Under the pieces are notes generated by a model. That model was given only the letters and a program-made list of their open reading frames with translations. It did not search any database and was not told the DNA's origin. A program made the position numbers and the translations under genes. A stretch of 64,000 bases of DNA, taken from Deinococcus apachensis DSM 19763. Lineage in GTDB: Bacteria > Deinococcota > Deinococci > Deinococcales > Deinococcaceae. Location of the stretch: assembly GCF_000381345.1 (NCBI RefSeq), contig NZ_KB906410.1:55313-119312 (forward strand), read 5' to 3'. Below are positions 18,771 through 32,472 of the stretch, piece after piece (the stretch's first letter is position 1; each line of letters starts with the position of its first letter).

Positions 18771-21041
18771 ATGTCCACCTCACCACCAAGAGGTGTCCAG
18801 CGAACGTCACTACCCGAGCTCATCACGCCGCTCGTCGGGCGCGACAAGCTCCTCCACGACGTGCTCCAACTGCTTTCGCGCCCGGACGTGCGGCTCCTCA
18901 CCCTACGCGGCGAGGGCGGCATCGGCAAGACGGCCCTCGCCGTCGAACTCGCCCACCGTCGGGCAGCAACCTCGGATCTCGTTACGTGGGTGGACCTCAC
19001 CCAGGTCTGTACGCCCGACGACGTTCTGCCTCACCTTGCGCGTGCCCTCGGCTGCCCCGCCAGCGACTCCGAGGACCCCTCGGCCTACCTCGGCGACTCG
19101 CACGCGTTGATCGTCCTCGACAACTTCGAGCACGTTCACACGGCCGCTGAGGAGCTTGCGCACGCCCTCGCCGTGCTTCCGAACACGAAACTGCTCGTCA
19201 CGAGCCGCGTGCCTCTGAACCTGACCGTCGAGCACCTGATCACCGTCGGTCCGCTCGCCGTCACGCCTGCTGACCACGCAGGAGTCAGTGACGCGGCGAG
19301 GTTGTTCGAGCGCCTCGCCCGCCAGATCGAACCGCACTTCACCCTCGACGATGGGCATCTCGCGCTGGTCGAGGAGGTCTGCCGCCGACTTGACGGTGTG
19401 CCGCTTGCCGTGGAACTCGCGGCGGCGCGCCTCCGCGCCGTGAGCCTTGCCACGCTGGTGACGTGGCTCGACCGCCCGCTGGATCTGCTCCGCGACGGTC
19501 CGCGCGATCGTCCCGCCCGGTCACGCGCCTACCTCGACGCCGTCGAGTGGAGTTGCGCGCTGCTCACCGACGACGAACGGGAAGTGTTCCGGGCGTGCGG
19601 CGCCTTCGTGGGTGGCTTCACCCTCGACGCCCTCCAGGCGGCGCTGCCCCACGCGGACCTGCCGCATCTCCTGACGCGGCTCGCCGAGCACAGCCTCGTT
19701 CGACCCGATGAGCGGCGCGCCGGACGCTTCTTCATGCTCGAGCCTGTCCGGGCCGTCGCGCACACACGGCTGCTCGACTCACCCACCGTGGAAAGCGTGC
19801 TCGACCTGTGCGCCCGTCACTTCCTCCAACTCGCCCGTGACGCTGCCGAACGGCAGACGGACGACCCAGCAGGCGCGTGGTCCGCTCTCGACGCGGACGA
19901 CGCGAACTTCCAGGCGTCCCTCGTGTGGTTCACCCTCCGAGGCCGCGCGGAGGAGGCGCTGAGGTTGTGCGAGGCGCTCTCCGGGTACTGGCAGAGCCGG
20001 GCGCAGTACACCCTTGCTCTTCGATTCTGCCGACAGGCTGCTGAGTTGCCAGGCGCTGAGCAGCACCCCGCGCTGCGAGTTCGCGCGGAACTCACCGCGG
20101 CAATGGCGGCGACGAGGCTGGGACAATTCCGCCTGGCCCGGGAGCTCGGCACCCACGGCCTCGACGCCTTCCGTACCCTTGGGGATGTTGACGGGCAAGT
20201 TGACGCGTTGATGACGCTCGGCGTGCTGCACCACGTGACCGGCGATCTCGACGCGAGCGTGCGGTGCGACGAGGAGGCCCTGGCGCTGTTGCCTGTGGAC
20301 GCCGACCCTTCGATCCGGGCGGTGCTCTCGCACAACATCGGCACCCTGCACGCCCAGAACGGCCACCACGACGAGGCGCTCTCCTCATTGGGGCACGCGC
20401 AGACGCTGTTCGAACGCGACGCCAACTCGTACGGGCTGGCGCACTGCCACATGCACCGCGCCTGGGTGTTTCTCCGCACTGCCAGGCTGCGGGCGGCGCG
20501 CCCGGAGCTGACCCAGGGCCTGCAGCTCGCACGGCAGATCGGGGACGTGCCGCTCCTGATCGCGCTGCACGACCTCATCGCGACGTATGCCCTGCGCGCC
20601 GGGCAATCCCACCTCGCGGTGCGGGTGCTCGCCGCCGCTGACGCTTACCAGCGACGCACGGGGGAGCGGTGGAACGTGCAGTTCCAGGGTGATGTCGACG
20701 ACGTGCGGCAGTCCCTGCGCACCGCCCTTCCCGACGCCGTGTTCGAAGCGGAGTGGTTGGAGGGTGAGGCGGCTTCCTTCGGGACGCTTGCGAAGGCCAC
20801 AAATGCCCTGCTCGCAACGGAACCTCATGAGGAGGATATCCCCCACCTGACGTCTCGCGAGCGGGAGGTGCTGCGTCACATCGCCGTCGGCCAGAGCGAC
20901 AAGCAGATCGCGCGGACGTTGGGCATCAGCGTCAAAACCGCCAATAGGCACGTCGCGAACCTGTTCGGAAAGACGGATGCGCGCAACCGGGTGGAGCTGA
21001 CACGCTGGGCCATCGCGCACGATCTGCTCCGGGACTCCTGA
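18771..21041 (+). CDS. LuxR-family regulator with AfsR/NB-ARC-like ATPase and TPR region
   Basis: The 756-residue protein begins with an STAND-type NTPase: TPLVGRDKLLHDV, Walker A GEGGIGKTALAVELA (residues ~47-61), Walker B ALIVLDNFEHV, and LVTSRVPL as sensor. The middle (~340-650) is TPR-like helical repeat. The C-terminus is a LuxR helix-turn-helix (LTSREREVLRHIAVGQSDKQ, VKTANRHVANLFGKTDARNR). Such proteins are usually one-component activators held off until a ligand is bound. The two neighbours are IS debris and a non-coding stretch, so no target is evident. The ATG at 18771 directly precedes the conserved region. Confidence 0.9.
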   Translation: MSTSPPRGVQRTSLPELITPLVGRDKLLHDVLQLLSRPDVRLLTLRGEGGIGKTALAVELAHRRAATSDLVTWVDLTQVCTPDDVLPHLARALGCPASDSEDPSAYLGDSHALIVLDNFEHVHTAAEELAHALAVLPNTKLLVTSRVPLNLTVEHLITVGPLAVTPADHAGVSDAARLFERLARQIEPHFTLDDGHLALVEEVCRRLDGVPLAVELAAARLRAVSLATLVTWLDRPLDLLRDGPRDRPARSRAYLDAVEWSCALLTDDEREVFRACGAFVGGFTLDALQAALPHADLPHLLTRLAEHSLVRPDERRAGRFFMLEPVRAVAHTRLLDSPTVESVLDLCARHFLQLARDAAERQTDDPAGAWSALDADDANFQASLVWFTLRGRAEEALRLCEALSGYWQSRAQYTLALRFCRQAAELPGAEQHPALRVRAELTAAMAATRLGQFRLARELGTHGLDAFRTLGDVDGQVDALMTLGVLHHVTGDLDASVRCDEEALALLPVDADPSIRAVLSHNIGTLHAQNGHHDEALSSLGHAQTLFERDANSYGLAHCHMHRAWVFLRTARLRAARPELTQGLQLARQIGDVPLLIALHDLIATYALRAGQSHLAVRVLAAADAYQRRTGERWNVQFQGDVDDVRQSLRTALPDAVFEAEWLEGEAASFGTLAKATNALLATEPHEEDIPHLTSREREVLRHIAVGQSDKQIARTLGISVKTANRHVANLFGKTDARNRVELTRWAIAHDLLRDS

Positions 21042-21480
21042 GGCGCCACGACGAGATGCCCTCGACGTCCCATCACGTCTCGGTCATCCTCCCGATGCGG
21101 GTTGACGGCGAGTGTGCGTACCGTACGCCCGCTCTGAAAGGCGGGACACCTGCACACCACCATGGCCGTCCGGTTCGCCCTGACCTTCGCCCTCCTCCCA
21201 ACAGGTCGCTGATGGGGGAGGGGCATGGTGGGACGGGCAGGGCTGTCCTCACGGCTCCCGTCACGCGCGACGGCCAACTGCAGCCTCCCTGGGAGCAAGA
21301 CGGCGCCCAGCCCCATCTCCGGAGAGGCCCAGCGGGGCTCAACAGAAAACTTCAGGGCCAGAACAGTTGACTCCGCGGGGCTTCACCGCGCCAATGCCCT
21401 CCATGTCCTGCCGCTTCAGTCTGGTCGCGGTCCGGCGATCCGGGTTCGATCACCGGAGTTGCTCTCCTCACGGGGCAGCC
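21042..21480. other. Spacer with no recognisable gene
   Basis: About 440 bases between two convergent genes. No intrinsic terminator with a clear U-run, RNA gene or protein motif was found. Confidence 0.4.
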
Positions 21481-22032
21481 TCATGCGTCCCCGGAAAGGA
21501 TCGCGGGCGGGCCGTTGAACTCCAGGTCGGCGGCGCGTTCCCGCCACAATTCAATCTCGAACATTCGCTTCAGGTCGGCGGGATAGGGCACGCTGTCCGT
21601 CAACGCCCGCAGGATCGGGCGGAGCTCCCTGCTGCACCCGGGACAGAAGCTGATCCTGCCGGAAGGCACCTGCAGGTCGCTGCAGCACTGAGCGCACAGC
21701 TGGTGGATGCGGATACTAAGCTCTTCGACTGCCCACTCTTCCCCGGTCTGCTCTTTGACGTAATGGTAGTGACGGCGCCGGGCCCGTATTTCCTCCGCCT
21801 TCCGCCGACCTGCCGTCTGGTCCTGAACCGCCTGCTCGTGCAGCCGCTCGGGCCATCGGTACTGTTTCGAGTACCGTTCCAGCGTCGTCCTGCTCACCTT
21901 CTCGCCCTCCCGACGCAACTCGACCATCAGGTTGTGGAGGGTGCGTTCCCCGGGCCCCATCAGACAATACGTCTGGAAATAACGTTCGGCCTTGAGACGG
22001 CTATAGCGAGTCTTGTGATGTTCCTTTTCCAT
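21481..22032 (-). CDS. Hypothetical protein with putative zinc-ribbon cysteines
   Basis: The 183-residue protein starts behind GGAGGG. The N-terminal ~60 residues look like a helical DNA-binding region (LRREGEKVSRTTLERYSKQYRWPERLHEQ), similar in style to small phage-terminase or resolvase-type helix-turn-helix regions. A basic helix (GRRKAEEIRARRR) follows, then two cysteine pairs (CAQC and CPGC, about 16 residues apart) that could bind one zinc. The C-terminal 50 residues are acidic. I do not recognise the family; a phage or mobile-element role is only a guess. Confidence 0.6.
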   Translation of the reverse strand: MEKEHHKTRYSRLKAERYFQTYCLMGPGERTLHNLMVELRREGEKVSRTTLERYSKQYRWPERLHEQAVQDQTAGRRKAEEIRARRRHYHYVKEQTGEEWAVEELSIRIHQLCAQCCSDLQVPSGRISFCPGCSRELRPILRALTDSVPYPADLKRMFEIELWRERAADLEFNGPPAILSGDA

Positions 22033-22598
22033 CGGTGGCCTCCCTCCGGCAGGTACCCTTCACGCTTCGAGGGTTCTCGGCCTATCCAGAACTATTTGAG
22101 GGTAAGTGAACATCAGGGATGGGGGCTCTTTCCTGTATAGGCTGTTATCTGGGATGTATAGGAAGGTGTATGGAAGAGCGCCTCTATCGAGAAACCTCGT
22201 CCTGAACGAGGAACTTCCGCCTCGCCCCCGTCACACCCCTGTATAAACCGCCGATATCCTATCAAGATGTAAAAACGTGGAAAAAGCTGGAAGTGGGTCT
22301 AACTGAACTCAATCCGTCACCGACCGGTCCCCACACGACCCGGCACAAGCTGGGCCCCTCCCCGTGCCCTTCAACGACCCCGGACACCTGAACTGGTGGA
22401 GGACTCCGGCCGTTCTTGAACCACCAGGACAGGGCCAGGATATTTTCAGGCGCCCTCGGCAAACTGACCGACACCAGGGCCCAGGTGCGCTCCCAGGTGA
22501 TCCTCCGGAGGCAGGGTCAACGCGCAGCCGTGTCAGCAATGGCAGCAGGCGGCTGAGGAGTGGCGCACCTCCCTATCAATGCCTTCACTTGGAGCAGG
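22033..22598. other. Boundary spacer between accessory and core regions
   Basis: About 565 bases. The left 250 bases are AT-richer and presumably hold the promoter of the minus-strand gene ending at 21481. No protein family, RNA gene or strong hairpin was recognised. GC content and gene density rise sharply to the right. Confidence 0.4.
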
Positions 22599-23858
22599 TC
22601 ACCGGCGCCTCAGCAGCCGGTACGCGGCCAGCGCTGCCGGGAGCATGAACAGCGGCCAGAGCGGCTGGGTGTCCGGAAGAGAGGCGCGGCCCTCCAGCAG
22701 GGCAGCCAGCGCCTCCTCGTGCCGGGTGCGGGCGGGAACAGGCACGCGGCTGGGGGGCAGGGTCAGGTCGGCGTGCAGCACGCCCGTCCGGTAGCCGTTC
22801 TCGTGGGGGTGACCGCTGCGGGCAGCCAGGTGACGGCCCACTTCCCGCAGGTGCTCCGGCCCGCCCTCCTCCACCCAGGGGAGCAGCGCGAGGAAGCCGG
22901 GGCGCGGGTCGGTCAGCACGTAGGAGTGGGGCTCGGGGGCCTCCTCGGCCCGCCCAGTGATCGCGCTCTGCCCGTCGAAGGTGAGGTCGAGGAGATTGCC
23001 GACCACCATGGGATTGACGGCGTAGCGGATGGCCTGCCCCCCCGTCGTGGCCTGCCAGCTCGACTCCAGCCAGGCGACGGGCTGGTCGCGGACGTTGGCC
23101 GGGTCGGGGGGCAGCCCTTCCAGGGAAGTCCAGGGCGCCCCGTTCGCGTCGGGTTGCAGGAGGACGGTGCAGCCCTGTTCTTCCAGACGCCCGATCACAT
23201 CGGCCCGGAAGGCGTCGAGGCTGATGGCGACGCCAAGGTCCCCGACCGGGGTGGGAAAGACGCGCAATTCCTCCAGCGGGCCGGGAGTCAGATCCACGCC
23301 CTCTCCCTCCTCGTCCGGGGTGAGGTGGACCTTGTCGGCTACGCCGATCAGCTCCCCCCCCGGCCCCAGGATCACCGCCTCGTTATGCAGCACGCCGGGC
23401 TCGCGAACGAGGCGCCTCCCCTCCAGCCGGTAACGGGGCATGGGTGCGGACCCGCAGCACAGGTACACGCCGTACTCGCGGGCGAGGTCGCGGCAGGTCT
23501 CCAGGTACAGGCGGGTGTTCCCGGCGCTCAGGGCGAGCTGCAGCGCCCGGACGGGCGAGACGCGCTCACGCAGCAGCACCGGCAGGACCTGCGGCAGCCA
23601 GCGCAGGAACAGGAGGAGCGCGGCCCGCTCGAAGGTCCCGGCCCGGGCGGCGAGCGGCGTGCCCCGCAACACCAGCGGCAACCCGTTCAGCTCGGTCAGC
23701 ACGACCAAATTGGGCCGGTCCGGCGCGAGGTGGGGACGGGCCATCTCCAGCTGACCGCGCATCCAGGCGCGAAAGGCGGCGGCGCTCGTGAAGTCGGCGG
23801 CGCTCCACTGCGGCTGCACGGCGACGGCGCGGAAGGAACGGTCGGGCGCGGCGGACAT
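22599..23858 (-). CDS. Carbon-nitrogen hydrolase (nitrilase-fold) homologue lacking the catalytic Cys
   Basis: The 419-residue protein starts MSAAPDRSFRAVAVQPQWSA. It has the nitrilase-fold glutamate (VVLTELNGLPL) and lysine (LIGVADKVHLTP) positions. At the nucleophile position it has GDLGVAISLDAFRADV, where active members have a cysteine (GhxICxD). The codon is AGC, so the change is a real Cys-to-Ser difference in the sequence given. The C-terminus ends in a hydrophobic helix plus RRR, suggesting a membrane anchor. It may be a non-catalytic binding protein or have a Ser-based activity. It is divergently transcribed from pxpB. Confidence 0.8.
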   Translation of the reverse strand: MSAAPDRSFRAVAVQPQWSAADFTSAAAFRAWMRGQLEMARPHLAPDRPNLVVLTELNGLPLVLRGTPLAARAGTFERAALLLFLRWLPQVLPVLLRERVSPVRALQLALSAGNTRLYLETCRDLAREYGVYLCCGSAPMPRYRLEGRRLVREPGVLHNEAVILGPGGELIGVADKVHLTPDEEGEGVDLTPGPLEELRVFPTPVGDLGVAISLDAFRADVIGRLEEQGCTVLLQPDANGAPWTSLEGLPPDPANVRDQPVAWLESSWQATTGGQAIRYAVNPMVVGNLLDLTFDGQSAITGRAEEAPEPHSYVLTDPRPGFLALLPWVEEGGPEHLREVGRHLAARSGHPHENGYRTGVLHADLTLPPSRVPVPARTRHEEALAALLEGRASLPDTQPLWPLFMLPAALAAYRLLRRR

Positions 23859-23908
23859 GCCGCCCAGCGTACCGAGTGGCGGGCGAGAGCACGTGGAATG
23901 ATGCGGCC

Positions 23909-24525
23909 ATGACTCGGGCCACCATCGAGCGGCTGGGTGACGCGGCACTGGTCGTGCGCTCACCCCTCGCGCGGGCGCTCCTGACGGACCTCACCACGCG
24001 GCCCTTGCCCGGCGTGCGGGAGGCCGTGCCCGCCCTGGAGGTGCTGACCGTGCTGTACGACCCCTTGGAGGTGGGCGCCGACACCCTGACGGCGAGCCTG
24101 CGGGAGCGGCTGGGCGGGCTCGTGCCCGGTGAGGAGGAGAAGACCCGCACCCACGTCCTGCCCGTCACCTTCGACGGGCCAGACCTCGGGTGGTGCGCCG
24201 ATCACGCGGAACTGGGCTTGGAGGACTTCGTAGGAACCCTCTGCGCCACCCCCCTCACCGTCGCCTTCCTGGGCTTCACCCCCGGCTTCGCGTTCCTGAC
24301 GGGACTCCCCGAGCGGCTGAGGATGCCCCGGCTGAGTGCTCCGCGGGAGAGGGTGCCCGCGGGCAGTGTCGCCCTGGGGGGACCGTGGGCGGGCGTGTAC
24401 CCCCGGGAGACACCCGGGGGCTGGCGGCTGGTCGGCCGCACGGACGCCGTGCTGTTCGACCCGTGGCGCCCCGAGCCGGTCCTGTGGCGGGCCGGGGACC
24501 GGGTCAGGTTCGAGGTCCGGCCGTG

Positions 24526-24526
<1 letters not shown>
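23909..24526 (+). CDS. pxpB: 5-oxoprolinase subunit B (KipI family)
   Basis: The 205-residue protein has the full carboxyltransferase subunit 1/2 (KipI) fold: ERLGDAALVVR at the start, LGFTPGFAFLTGLPERL and PRLSAPRERVPAGSVALGG, and PGGWRLVGRTDAVLFDP. With PxpA and PxpC it forms the ATP-dependent 5-oxoprolinase that opens pyroglutamate to glutamate. It overlaps pxpC by one base in TGATG, so the two are translationally coupled. The longer frame from 23876 has no family similarity. Confidence 0.93.
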
Positions 24527-26213
<1,687 letters not shown>

Positions 26214-26217
26214 GCCC

Positions 26218-28050
26218 TCACAGCCGCCGGGCGAGATAATCGGCCAGCAGGCGGTAGCTGCGGGTCCTCCCGGCGATGTCGCCCGCCCCGTGGCCCTCGT
26301 CGCCGAATTCCACGTACTCGAAGTCGCGGCCCTCCTCCCGCCCGTGACTCAGCAGGGCGTCCCGGAAGCCCCGGGCCTGGTTCACCGGGCAGCGGGGGTC
26401 GTTGACGCCGTGCATCATGAACATGTGGGCCTTCAGGTTCGCCGCGTGGGTGACCGGGCTGCGGTCGCGCCACAGCTCGGCCTGCTCGACCGGGTCCCCC
26501 ATCAGGGTGCGGAAGTAGTAACCGAGCTGCGGCATCACGCGGCTGTTGTCCTCGTGGAGCTGGTGCAGATCGGTGATCCCGACGATGGGCACGCTGACCT
26601 TAAACAGGTCGGGCTTTTTCACCGCCGCGAGATACGAGAGGTACCCGCCGTAGCTGCCGCCGAAGACGCCGACGCGCCCGGGGTCCACGAAGTCCAGCGT
26701 CCCCAGGTACTCGGCCCCGGCGGCCACGTCCTCCAGGTCGCGCCCGCCCCAGTCCATCAGGTTGGCGTCGCGCCACTCCACGCCGTACCCCGTCGAGCCG
26801 CGCACGTTGGGGCATAACACCACGTACCCCCGGTCGGCGAGAAACTGGATCTGCGCGTTGAAGGCGCGGAAGAACTGCGCGGCGGGGCCGCCGTGCACGC
26901 AGACCAGCGCCGGGAAGCGTTCTCCCGGCTGGGCCGACCCGGGCCGGTACAGGATGGCGGGAACGTGCAGGCCACCTTCGGTGGGGTAACGCACGTACTC
27001 GCCGGGCACGAAGTCGGCGGGGTCCACCTCGCCGTACTCGGCGGGGAGCAGGACCCCGAACGTGTCCGTCCGCAGGTCGTACAGCAGCACCTCCGGGCGG
27101 GTGGTGGTCGTCGTGTACTGGAAGAGCAGCCGCGTGCCGCCCAGCGCGAACTCCGTGCCGTAGGCGAGGCCGGGCGGCAGCCTCAGCTCGCGGGCCTGTC
27201 CCGTCTGCGTGTCGTACAGGACTGGGGTCAGGGTGCTCTCCTCATTGCGGATCACGCTCAGCCAGCGGCCGTCCGGGGAGAAGCGCCCGGGCTCCTCCTC
27301 GGTGACCCCATCCGCGGGCGTGAGCCAGGTGACCTCGCCGCTCTCCAACGTGAGGAGGCCGACCCGGCTGTGGCCGTCGGCGTCGCTGGCGACCGCCACC
27401 CGCCGCCCGTCGGGGTGCCAGCGGCCCACCTCGTCCCGGCTGCCCTCGCGCACCCGTAGCACCCGGCGCAGCCCGCTCCCGTCAGCATTGAGCACGTAGC
27501 CGTCCACATTGCGCAAGTCGGCGCTCTCGTTGGTGTTCAGCGTCAGTTGCGTGCCGTCGGGGCTCCAGGCGACCGCCTGGGTTGTATTGGGCAGCCGGGT
27601 GAGGGCCGTCCAGGCGTCCTCGCCCTCCCGGGTCAGGTCGTAAACATGCACGTTCATCTGCCCGCCCCGCGTGCTGTTCACGAGCACGCGCTGGCCGCCC
27701 GGATGAGCGTCTACCGCATAATCCATGCTCTCCGGGGAGTGGTGGAGGGCACGCACCTCGCCCGACGCCAGCGTCACCTCGAAGAGGGCCTGCCGCTCGT
27801 CGCCGTCGTGGTCCCGGCTGAAGAGGATGCGCCGATCGTCGTGGGACCAGACGAAGCCCGCTCGGATCCCTTTCGGCGCCTCCCCGTTCGTCACCTGGCG
27901 CCGCTCGCGGGTGCGGAGATTCAGGACATACAGCTCGAAGCGGCCGGTCCAGTCAGCGTAGAAGGCCACCTCCTCGCCGCTGTGCGAGACGCTCAGGGCC
28001 ACGACGGTGGGGAGGGCGGTCAGGGCCTCCAGCGGAATGCGTTCGGGCAT
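26218..28050 (-). CDS. S9 family peptidase (prolyl oligopeptidase / acylaminoacyl-peptidase type)
   Basis: The 610-residue protein (start MPERIPLEALTALPTVVALS) has an N-terminal ~360-residue beta-propeller with WD40/TolB-like blades (SHDDRRILFSRDHDGDE, WSPDGTQLTL). A C-terminal alpha/beta hydrolase domain follows. The nucleophile is in GVFGGSYGGYLSYL (Ser); the acid follows HGVNDPRCPVNQ and the histidine is in GDEGHG. No signal peptide is present, so it acts in the cytoplasm on short or blocked peptides. A longer frame to 28149 has no family similarity. Confidence 0.9.
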   Translation of the reverse strand: MPERIPLEALTALPTVVALSVSHSGEEVAFYADWTGRFELYVLNLRTRERRQVTNGEAPKGIRAGFVWSHDDRRILFSRDHDGDERQALFEVTLASGEVRALHHSPESMDYAVDAHPGGQRVLVNSTRGGQMNVHVYDLTREGEDAWTALTRLPNTTQAVAWSPDGTQLTLNTNESADLRNVDGYVLNADGSGLRRVLRVREGSRDEVGRWHPDGRRVAVASDADGHSRVGLLTLESGEVTWLTPADGVTEEEPGRFSPDGRWLSVIRNEESTLTPVLYDTQTGQARELRLPPGLAYGTEFALGGTRLLFQYTTTTTRPEVLLYDLRTDTFGVLLPAEYGEVDPADFVPGEYVRYPTEGGLHVPAILYRPGSAQPGERFPALVCVHGGPAAQFFRAFNAQIQFLADRGYVVLCPNVRGSTGYGVEWRDANLMDWGGRDLEDVAAGAEYLGTLDFVDPGRVGVFGGSYGGYLSYLAAVKKPDLFKVSVPIVGITDLHQLHEDNSRVMPQLGYYFRTLMGDPVEQAELWRDRSPVTHAANLKAHMFMMHGVNDPRCPVNQARGFRDALLSHGREEGRDFEYVEFGDEGHGAGDIAGRTRSYRLLADYLARRL

Positions 28051-28093
28051 ACGGCAGTTTAGGAGGCTGGGGGGATGGGGAGCTGGCCCCTCC

Positions 28094-29224
<1,131 letters not shown>

Positions 29225-29314
29225 GGGGGCAGTTTGGCAGAGCGGCGGGCAGGAGGCCGAGAGCAAAGGCTTAACCTGCCCGCCGCCGGGCGCCCGCTGC
29301 TCTAGATTGCCCCC

Positions 29315-29826
29315 ATGAGCGACGCCGCCACGGGCAACGAAACACAGGTGATCTACGACGGGCATATCGTGCGGCTGGAACTGCTGGAGGGCAAGTGGGA
29401 GATCGTGCGGCACGCCGACGCCGTGGCGATCCTGGCGCTGAACGATTCGGGCGAGATGCTGCTGGTGCGTCAGCGGCGCCGGGCCATCGGGACGAGCACG
29501 GTGGAGGCCCCGGCGGGCCTGATCGACGCGGGCGAGACCCCCGAGCAGGCCGCCCGGCGCGAGCTTCAGGAGGAGGTGGGCCTGGACGGCGACATGACGC
29601 TGCTCACCCGCTTCTACTCCAGCCCCGGCTTCTGCGACGAGGAGCTGTACATCTTCGAGGCCCGCAACCTGCGCGAGAGCAGATTGCCCCAGGACGAGGA
29701 CGAGGAGATCGAGGTCGTGTGGATGCCGCCCCAGGCGGTCCTCGACGGGTTGCGCGACGGCTCACTGGTGGGCAGCGCGACCACGGTGGCGGCGGCCCTG
29801 TACGGCCTCGGGCGGGTCGCCACGCG

Positions 29827-29830
<4 letters not shown>
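29315..29830 (+). CDS. Nudix hydrolase, ADP-ribose pyrophosphatase type
   Basis: The 171-residue protein has a perfect Nudix box: GLIDAGETPEQAARRELQEE followed by VG (GX5EX7REUXEEXGU). Upstream it has the typical ADPRase feature VEAPAG and downstream YSSPGFCDEELYIFEARNL. It probably cleaves ADP-ribose or related nucleotide sugars. It overlaps ribF by four bases (GTGA), so it is coupled to flavin synthesis genes. Confidence 0.9.
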
Positions 29831-30738
<908 letters not shown>

Positions 30739-30852
30739 GTCGGGTATGATCCCCCTGGGTATTCCCTGCAGAAATTTGGTTCGTACGTGCCCCGGTTGAA
30801 ACCCGGGACCGAAGGGCCGCTCCTCTCCCTTTCCCGCAAAGGACGGACGTGG

Positions 30853-31491
30853 ATGGAACCTTCCTTCTCGCCAGCCGCCTCAGGACCCCGCGCCGCGACT
30901 CCTCCCCGGCCCGCCCCCTGGTCCCTCCTGGGCATCGGGGCCGCGCCGCTCGTCATGGCCCTGCTCGGCCTGATGCACCCGGGCGGGTTAACCCCGGCCA
31001 CGGCCCACCACTGGACTCTCCTGCACCTGGGCCTCATTCCGCTGTTCCCTCTGATCGGGGTGAATCTCTGGTGGCTGCTCTCCGGCGTGCCCGGACCATG
31101 GGCGTGGCTGGCGCGGGCAGGCGCCTTCCTGTACGCCGCCTACTACCCGGCGGTCGACCTGCTGGCGGGAGTCGCCGCCGGGCGTCTGGTGGACCTGGGC
31201 GTGGACCGCGACTCCACCGCCGTCCGGGAGCTGTTCCGGCAGGCCAACACCCTGGGGGATGTCGGGGACTATGCGCTGCTGGCCGCCTGCGTGCTGGCCC
31301 TCGTCGCCCTGTGGCCCGCCCTGGGTGCCCGGATACTGCCCGGGGGTGCCGCCCTGCTTGTAGGCGCGTGGCTGTTTACCGAACATCACATCTACCCGCC
31401 GCTGGGCGTGACGGGAATGCTCCTGCTCGCCGTGGCCTTCGTGTGGCTGCTGGCACTGTGGCAACGGGCGCGTCGCTCCTTCCCGGCGTGA
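30853..31491 (+). CDS. Multi-pass membrane protein of unknown function
   Basis: The 212-residue protein has about six hydrophobic segments, including SLLGIGAAPLVMALLGLM, LLHLGLIPLFPLIGVNLWWL, FLYAAYYPAVDLLAGVAAG, YALLAACVLALVALW, AALLVGAWLF and GMLLLAVAFVWLLALW. No motif of a named transporter or enzyme was seen. I chose the ATG at 30853; the frame is open upstream to 30787. It follows ribF by 114 bases and may be read on its own. Confidence 0.7.
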   Translation: MEPSFSPAASGPRAATPPRPAPWSLLGIGAAPLVMALLGLMHPGGLTPATAHHWTLLHLGLIPLFPLIGVNLWWLLSGVPGPWAWLARAGAFLYAAYYPAVDLLAGVAAGRLVDLGVDRDSTAVRELFRQANTLGDVGDYALLAACVLALVALWPALGARILPGGAALLVGAWLFTEHHIYPPLGVTGMLLLAVAFVWLLALWQRARRSFPA

Positions 31492-31542
31492 GCTGACACC
31501 CGGGGGACGGTTGCCCACACGTGCCCGGCGTACCCTGCCCCC

Positions 31543-32382
<840 letters not shown>

Positions 32383-32472
32383 GAGAAACCTGAGCTACGC
32401 TTTAGAACGTGAGCAAGGCTGAGTTCGGGGTTTTGAGGAGCGTGTGATGCTCCGGGGTGGAGGACAACCCCC

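Noticed and set aside
21435..21465. GGGTTCGATCACC, another tRNA T-loop look-alike
   Set aside because: No cloverleaf can be drawn and the bases on both sides do not pair as an acceptor stem.
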